Program-made: the position numbers and the translations under genes | Shown: piece by piece, positions 5,674-9,514 of the stretch | Numbering within the stretch: the stretch's first letter is position 1 | How the letters are laid out: each line of letters opens with the position of its first letter | DNA from: Flavobacteriales bacterium UBA3376 | GTDB lineage: Bacteria > Bacteroidota > Bacteroidia > Flavobacteriales > Weeksellaceae | Reading direction: 5' to 3' | Length of the DNA: 9,514 bases | Assembly (NCBI GenBank): GCA_002359055.1 | Contig: DEQC01000022.1 | Span: 42,857-52,370 of the forward strand | Notes under the pieces: generated by a model | What the model was told of the DNA's origin: nothing | The model's database searches: none | What the model saw: the letters and a program-made list of their open reading frames with translations, nothing else

Positions 5674-6205
5674 TCCATGGCACCACGTATCAGTTGGTGA
5701 AGATCAACCAGACGTTGTTCAATCAATTATTGAAATTCCTCAAGGAAGTAAGGCGAAATATGAATTAGACAAGGATTCAGGTATGCTAAAACTTGACAGA
5801 GTTCTATTTTCATCTTTAAACTATCCACACAATTACGGATTCATTCCACAAACTTTGGGTGAAGACAACGATCCATTGGACATCATTGTCATCTCTCAAA
5901 TCGATGTAGATCCGATGTGTATAGTTGAGGCGAAAGTAATTGGAGTTTTAAGAATGATTGACAATGGTGAAGGCGATGATAAAATCATTGCAGTTGCAGA
6001 GCATGACATGAGTATCAATCATATCAACGAGGTTTCTGAACTTCCACCACATTTGACGGTTGAACTTCAAAACTTTTTTGAAGATTACAAAAAACTAGAA
6101 AACAAAGTTGTTATAGTTGAAGATTTTCAAAATGCAGAAGTAGCCAAACAAATTGTTACAAAAGCTATTGAAGATTATAAGATTGCATTTAAGAAGAAAA
6201 AGTAA
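5663..6205 (+). CDS. ppa: Inorganic pyrophosphatase, family I
   Basis: Soluble cytosolic inorganic pyrophosphatase that hydrolyses pyrophosphate to two phosphates with Mg2+ and so pulls nucleic acid, protein and activated-precursor synthesis forward. The 180 residues are close to the usual length of the bacterial family I enzyme. Active-site residues can be aligned by eye to the E. coli enzyme: K32 and E34 in AKYELD, R46, Y58 in YPHNYGF, the metal-binding signature DNDPLD (68-73, with D68, D70 and D73), D100 and D105 in the MIDNGEGDDK region, and Y142-K143 in FFEDYKK. All are present. The ATG at 5663 is supported by an in-frame stop (TAA, 5657-5659) just upstream. It is the only plus-strand gene in the window and is monocistronic, with a long leader and a terminator of its own. 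The C-terminus is Lys-rich (FKKKK). Confidence 0.98.
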   Translation: MKFNPWHHVSVGEDQPDVVQSIIEIPQGSKAKYELDKDSGMLKLDRVLFSSLNYPHNYGFIPQTLGEDNDPLDIIVISQIDVDPMCIVEAKVIGVLRMIDNGEGDDKIIAVAEHDMSINHINEVSELPPHLTVELQNFFEDYKKLENKVVIVEDFQNAEVAKQIVTKAIEDYKIAFKKKK

Positions 6206-6257
6206 TTTTTCTTGTCCTGTCCTGAAAAATTGATACAGGATTCAACAAAATTTAATT

Positions 6258-6293
6258 AAACAGTACAGATGGTTTTATTTGTACTGTTTTTTT
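6258..6293 (+). terminator. Intrinsic terminator after ppa
   Basis: Perfect 10-bp stem AAACAGTACA (6258-6267) with TGTACTGTTT (6280-6289) around a 12-base loop, running into seven T residues (6287-6293). It starts about 50 bases after the ppa stop. A weaker hairpin (TCCTGT 6215-6220 with ACAGGA 6235-6240) lies between the stop and this terminator. Confidence 0.92.
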
Positions 6294-6351
6294 ATTTAAT
6301 ATTGGTTTTAACTTTAGCTCTAGATGCATTTGCCCAGGTGTTAAGTAATGA

Positions 6352-6537
6352 TTAGATAAATGAGGTCTTAATTAATTTATTATACTTCTTTACAGCTTTT
6401 TCAACCAAAATTCTACTGGTTTTTAAATCTACATTAAAATTATCGATTTCATATTCTTGTTTTAAAATTCCTTTAATTCTTTCGGCAATGGTATTCTCAT
6501 TCGTCATAATACTGAGTATTTTATGCCTTTCAAACAC
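6352..6537 (-). CDS. Doubtful small hypothetical protein (61 codons) or gene remnant
   Basis: A short ORF of unknown family. It can begin at GTG (6537), which has AGGAG six bases upstream, or at the internal ATG giving MTNENTIAERIKGILKQEYE (from 6507), which is 51 residues long. The translation looks protein-like: charged, helical, with good codon choice for this AT-rich genome, and no membrane segment. After its TAA stop (6352-6354) the frame stays open for 19 more sense codons with protein-like content (SLLNTWANASRAKVKTNIK) to a TAA at 6292-6294, overlapping the ppa terminator. This may mean that the stop interrupts an older, longer gene. It lies alone in a convergent intergenic region; no exact -7 box precedes it. 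Could be real, decayed or chance. Confidence 0.35.
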   Translation of the reverse strand: MFERHKILSIMTNENTIAERIKGILKQEYEIDNFNVDLKTSRILVEKAVKKYNKLIKTSFI

Positions 6538-6600
6538 GGTTCTCCTACTAAAAAATCATAAACGTATTAACCAACAATTTTCTTAGAATAAGCAGCTGTT

Positions 6601-6624
6601 ATTAAAACTTAAATAAGTTTTAAT
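6601..6624. repeat. Perfect AT-only inverted repeat
   Basis: Arms ATTAAAACTT (6601-6610) and AAGTTTTAAT (6615-6624) around AAAT, a 10-bp perfect stem. No T-run follows on either strand, so it is not a typical terminator. It lies downstream of the putA terminator and upstream (on the minus strand) of the doubtful small ORF. A palindrome CAGCTG (6593-6598) is adjacent. Function unknown. Confidence 0.5.
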
Positions 6625-6715
6625 CTCACTGAGTACGCTTTACATAATTTGATCGTTTTTCATATTAACGTCTTATTTGTATCGCTATTTCAGGACGAGA
6701 GAGAAAATAGAAATC

Positions 6716-6752
6716 AAAAAAACCGCCTCAATTTCATTAAATGAGACGGCTT
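6716..6752 (-). terminator. Intrinsic terminator after proline dehydrogenase
   Basis: On the minus strand AAGCCGTCTCA (6752-6742) pairs with TGAGGCGGTTT (6730-6720) over 11 bp, including two G-U pairs, with an 11-base loop, and runs into seven T residues (plus-strand A run 6716-6722). The G-U pairs form only in minus-strand RNA, which fixes the direction. The arm GAAGCCGTCT is the same as in the gcvT terminator. Confidence 0.92.
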
Positions 6753-6778
6753 CTTAAAGTATTTTGAAAAAAATAATT

Positions 6779-7948
6779 TTAAATATTTCTTCTTTTAATT
6801 TCTCTTTGTATCAATGATAATTCTCTTGTTGTTTGACCAGCAACAGAAGTATTTTCTTCTGCTCTTCGGATCAAATAAGGCATCACTTTTTTAATCGGAC
6901 CATAAGGTAAATACTTCGAAGTATTATATCCCAAATCACCTAATTTAAAGCTAATATTGTCGCTCATACCATACAGCTGACCAAACCAAACTTTAGGTGA
7001 TTTTTTATCGATTCCATTTTCTTCGATCAAACGTGTCAAAAGTTCACTGCTGTATTCATTGTGAGTACCTGCGAAAATTGAAATTCTGTCTATATTTTCG
7101 ATCATATATTCCAATGCCAAATTATAATCTCTATCGGTCGCTTCTTTATTGGGTTGAATTGGATCTTTGTAGCCTTTTTCTTTGGCTCTTTCTCTTTCCA
7201 ACTCCATATAAGCACCACGAACAATTTTGAAACCAATAAAATAATTTTCTTCGACTGATATTCGATGTATTTTCTTTAAATACTCCAATCGATCGTGTCT
7301 ATACATCTGAAGAGTGCTCCAAACTACACAGCGTTCTTTATTGAATTTTTTCATCATTTCATCCATCAAATCATCTGCTGCATCTTGCATCCAACTATGT
7401 TCAGCATCAGCCATGATTGGCACACCATGTTCATGAGCCGATTGACAAACTTCTTCTATACGAGCTTTTATATTTTCCCATTTCACTTTCTCTTCTTCAC
7501 TCATTGGTAAATTCAATCCTACTTTTTCGAAAATATCTATACTTCCAAAACCAGTCGGTTTAAATACAACGATAGGAATTTCGTTGGGATGTTGTTTGGA
7601 CAAAGGAATTAAACTCAGTATTTCATCTTTAACATGATCGAATTCTTCTTCAGATTCTTGACCTTCGACCGAATAATCCATGATTGAGCTTACACCATAT
7701 CGATAAAGTTCATTGGCAACTTTCAAACATTCTTCAGGAGTTTCTCCACCCACAAAATGTTTATAAATGGTATTTCTAATGATTGGTTTTACCAAAGGTA
7801 AATTGGTAGCGAATGGCAATTTAAAAAAAACAGCTCCTAATCTTGTCAGAAAAGGACTTGCCATCAATTGAAAAAGTCTTTTTGCTTTTTTTAATTCTTT
7901 ATTAGATTTCGCTTCAAAAGCTGTTTTAGTATCATCGAATAGTGCCAT
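6779..7948 (-). CDS. putA: Proline dehydrogenase (monofunctional, FAD-dependent)
   Basis: Oxidises L-proline to delta-1-pyrroline-5-carboxylate with FAD as cofactor and passes electrons to the respiratory chain, usually as a peripheral membrane enzyme. The 389 residues form a single PRODH beta/alpha barrel, not the bifunctional PutA with an aldehyde dehydrogenase domain, so P5C dehydrogenase must be encoded elsewhere. Motifs seen: DYSVEG (91-96), DAEHSWMQ (181-188), KIVRGAYMELE (241-251), QLYGMSD (324-330), YLPYGPIKKVMPYLIRRAEEN (346-366) with the Arg-Arg pair expected to hold the proline carboxylate. The first 60 residues are a helical extension common in Bacteroidota homologues. The start at ATG 7948 is preceded by an exact -7 box, and the gene ends in a strong terminator. 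It is therefore likely a single-gene transcript, separated from dnaB by 81 bases. The symbol putA (or prodh) is used in the sense of the monofunctional enzyme. Confidence 0.96.
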   Translation of the reverse strand: MALFDDTKTAFEAKSNKELKKAKRLFQLMASPFLTRLGAVFFKLPFATNLPLVKPIIRNTIYKHFVGGETPEECLKVANELYRYGVSSIMDYSVEGQESEEEFDHVKDEILSLIPLSKQHPNEIPIVVFKPTGFGSIDIFEKVGLNLPMSEEEKVKWENIKARIEEVCQSAHEHGVPIMADAEHSWMQDAADDLMDEMMKKFNKERCVVWSTLQMYRHDRLEYLKKIHRISVEENYFIGFKIVRGAYMELERERAKEKGYKDPIQPNKEATDRDYNLALEYMIENIDRISIFAGTHNEYSSELLTRLIEENGIDKKSPKVWFGQLYGMSDNISFKLGDLGYNTSKYLPYGPIKKVMPYLIRRAEENTSVAGQTTRELSLIQREIKRRNI

Positions 7949-7969
7949 AAAAACCCATTAAATTTAAAA

Positions 7970-7977
7970 CAAAACTA
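7970..7977 (-). promoter_or_regulatory. -7 promoter box of proline dehydrogenase (TAGTTTTG)
   Basis: Exact TAnnTTTG match (TAGTTTTG on the minus strand), 21 bases before the ATG and inside the 81-base gap behind dnaB. The -33 element is weak (TTTTA about 18-22 bases upstream). The position closely resembles the gcvT box. No strong terminator follows dnaB in this gap, so some read-through from dnaB may add to transcription. Confidence 0.55.
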
Positions 7978-8029
7978 ATCAATTCATCTCAGACTAAAAT
8001 ATGATATAAATCCATACTTCATTTAAGGT

Positions 8030-9514
8030 TTAAAACCCTAAATCATCGTCATCGTCGAGGTCAAAATCCTCTAAACCAAATGAATCTTCTGGATTTCCTA
8101 CAGGTAGGTTAATTGAACTTCCCAACTCCAAATTCCCACTCGAATCATTCATAGAACTCTGGAATTCAAAACCACCCATGCTCATATCGTCTTCTAAATC
8201 TGCAAACTTAGCTTGTTCTCCGATGAACCTCAATCGAACGTTGTCCAAAGCTCCGTTTCTGTGTTTTGCAATGATAAATTCCGCTTGACCAGCACATGGA
8301 GTATTGTATTCATCATCCCAAACATCTAATTTATAATATTCAGGTCGATAAATAAATGAAACGATATCTGCATCCTGTTCAATCGCTCCTGACTCTCTTA
8401 AGTCGGACAGTAATGGACGTTTGTTTCCACCTCTTGTTTCAACCGAACGTGACAACTGTGAAAGTGCGATTACAGGAATGTTCAATTCTTTTGCAATGGA
8501 TTTTAAGTTTCTTGAAATAGTTGAAATTTCTTGTTCACGATTTCCACTGGTTTTACCTCCACCTAAAGTCATCAATTGTAAATAGTCAATCACAATCAAC
8601 TTCACACCATGTTGTGAAACCAAACGCCTTGCCTTTGCTCTTAAATCGAAAATCGATAAAGCCGGCGTATCATCTATAAACAATGGTGCGTCTTCTAAAG
8701 TTTTCACTTTACTGTACAATTGTTTCCACTCATGATCTTCCAAAGTTGCTTTTCTCAATTTTTCAGAAGTAATTCCAGTTTCACTTGAAATCATACGCGT
8801 AATTAACTGAACACTTGACATCTCTAATGAGAAAACTGCAACTGGCGTTTTTTGATCAACAGCTATATTTCTCGCCATAGACAAAACAAAAGCTGTTTTA
8901 CCCATACCTGGTCTTGCTGCTATGATAATCAAATCGGATTCTTGCCAACCTGAAGTGATTTTATCGACTTTTGTAAAACCTGAAGGAATTCCACTCATTC
9001 CTTCTTTCTCAGACATGGCTTTGATTTTGTCAATGGCCTCGCTTACCAAAGTTCTTGAGTCAGTAAAACTCTTTTTGATTCCACCTTCGGTTATTTCAAA
9101 TAATTTACTTTCAGAATAGTCCAACAAATCGAATACATCTGTGGTTTCATCATAGGATTTGTCGATGATATTGGATGAAATCTCTATGAGTTGTCTTAAG
9201 ATAAATTTCTCCATCAACACTCTCGCGTGATATTCGATATGTGCTGCGGATGAAACTTTTTGGGTCAATTGAATCAAATAATAATCTCCACCAACCATGT
9301 CCAATTTACCTTCATTTCTCAACTCATTTGAAACAGTTAATAAATCGATGGGTTGAGTTTCGTTGAACAATTTTCTGATGGCTGCAAAAATAACTTGATG
9401 CTGAATTCTATAAAAAACTTGAGGCGTCAACACGTCAATGACTTCGTCGATTCCTTTCTTGTCAATCATCATTGCACCCAACACTGCCTCCTCTAAATCG
9501 ATGGCTTGAGGCGG
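8030..9514 (-). CDS. dnaB: Replicative DNA helicase DnaB, N-terminus beyond window
   Basis: The hexameric helicase that unwinds DNA at the replication fork and recruits primase. The frame stays open to the right edge: before the GTG at 9484 the codons read PPQAIDLEEA, the usual DnaB N-terminal motif (PPQAIDLEEAVLGAMM), so GTG is an internal Val codon and the gene starts outside. 494 residues are visible; probably some tens are missing. The DnaB_N domain is followed by a linker and the RecA-like motor: Walker A RPGMGKTA (201-208 of the visible part), Walker B LIVIDYLQL (307-315), ALSQLSR (350-356), the LSDLRESGAIEQDAD block (369-383) and KHRNG (417-421), which carries the conserved arginine. 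There is no intein. After about residue 440 comes a low-complexity Ser/Asn/Gly-rich tail ending in DFDLDDDDDLGF, an acidic tip that resembles the end of SSB. Proline dehydrogenase follows 81 bases downstream. Confidence 0.97.
   Translation of the reverse strand, partial: PPQAIDLEEAVLGAMMIDKKGIDEVIDVLTPQVFYRIQHQVIFAAIRKLFNETQPIDLLTVSNELRNEGKLDMVGGDYYLIQLTQKVSSAAHIEYHARVLMEKFILRQLIEISSNIIDKSYDETTDVFDLLDYSESKLFEITEGGIKKSFTDSRTLVSEAIDKIKAMSEKEGMSGIPSGFTKVDKITSGWQESDLIIIAARPGMGKTAFVLSMARNIAVDQKTPVAVFSLEMSSVQLITRMISSETGITSEKLRKATLEDHEWKQLYSKVKTLEDAPLFIDDTPALSIFDLRAKARRLVSQHGVKLIVIDYLQLMTLGGGKTSGNREQEISTISRNLKSIAKELNIPVIALSQLSRSVETRGGNKRPLLSDLRESGAIEQDADIVSFIYRPEYYKLDVWDDEYNTPCAGQAEFIIAKHRNGALDNVRLRFIGEQAKFADLEDDMSMGGFEFQSSMNDSSGNLELGSSINLPVGNPEDSFGLEDFDLDDDDDLGF

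Larger units (their letters stand above)
6206..6778. other. 573-base convergent intergenic region
   Basis: Region between the 3' ends of ppa and proline dehydrogenase. Besides the two facing terminators it contains a doubtful 61-codon minus-strand ORF (6352-6537), a 13-bp dyad (6508-6520) and a perfect AT-only inverted repeat of 24 bp (6601-6624). Between 6625 and 6715 I see no convincing gene or RNA. No transposase fragments, direct repeats or tRNA genes were seen. Confidence 0.65.

Noticed and set aside
6206..6778. Search for tRNA, CRISPR or insertion-sequence traces in the convergent gap
   Set aside because: No cloverleaf, regularly spaced repeats, terminal inverted repeats with target duplication or transposase-like translation could be seen.
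2591..7994. The 12-mer TCTGAGATGAAT occurs near 2591 (plus strand) and near 7994 (minus strand), both close to promoters
   Set aside because: A few repeated 12-mers are expected by chance in an AT-biased window of this size. The two copies have opposite orientation relative to the genes they precede.
9482..9484. GTG as start codon of dnaB
   Set aside because: The upstream codons to the window edge encode the conserved DnaB sequence PPQAIDLEEA in the same frame, so the real start lies outside the window.

Overview
The window looks like chromosomal DNA from a member of the Bacteroidota, most likely class Flavobacteriia. The DNA is strongly AT-rich. Start codons sit behind A-rich leaders without a Shine-Dalgarno sequence. 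Exact matches to the Bacteroidota -7 promoter element TAnnTTTG lie upstream of four genes, and the proteins (monofunctional proline dehydrogenase, stand-alone GcvT, 180-residue family I pyrophosphatase, HisKA_3-type kinase) have a flavobacterial flavour. The genus cannot be fixed from the sequence alone.

Layout: every gene except one is on the minus strand. Reading in the direction of transcription from the right edge, the window holds the replicative helicase dnaB (its start lies beyond the edge), proline dehydrogenase with its own promoter and a strong terminator, and then a 573-base convergent intergenic region with one doubtful small ORF. The only plus-strand gene, ppa (inorganic pyrophosphatase), follows, with a long leader and its own terminator. 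A 548-base intergenic region separates ppa from a divergent, tightly packed four-gene minus-strand unit: a cytosolic protein with a CPNMC tail, a seven-helix membrane protein, a sensor-less HisKA_3 histidine kinase and a NarL/LuxR-type response regulator. Next come gcvT (own -7 box, strong terminator), an orphan ABC ATPase with a TOBE domain, and the first part of a VOC/CatE-like dioxygenase cut by the left edge.

How the genes fit together: dnaB, ppa, gcvT and putA are housekeeping or central-metabolism genes (replication, pyrophosphate removal, one-carbon supply from glycine, proline oxidation) that happen to be neighbours. The part most worth attention is the four-gene signalling unit at 2602-5114. 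Its kinase has only one membrane helix and no input domain, and its gene overlaps that of a multi-pass membrane protein by 28 bases. That suggests the membrane protein, perhaps with the CPNMC protein, supplies the signal in a split sensor. A dyad TTAACTCACAAGTTAA just upstream of the first gene is a candidate operator.

The two long intergenic regions are not empty. They contain promoters, terminators, perfect inverted repeats, a GC-rich block with a short upstream ORF in the ppa leader, and short coding-like stretches that may be remnants of decayed genes. No tRNA, rRNA, CRISPR array or insertion sequence was seen.
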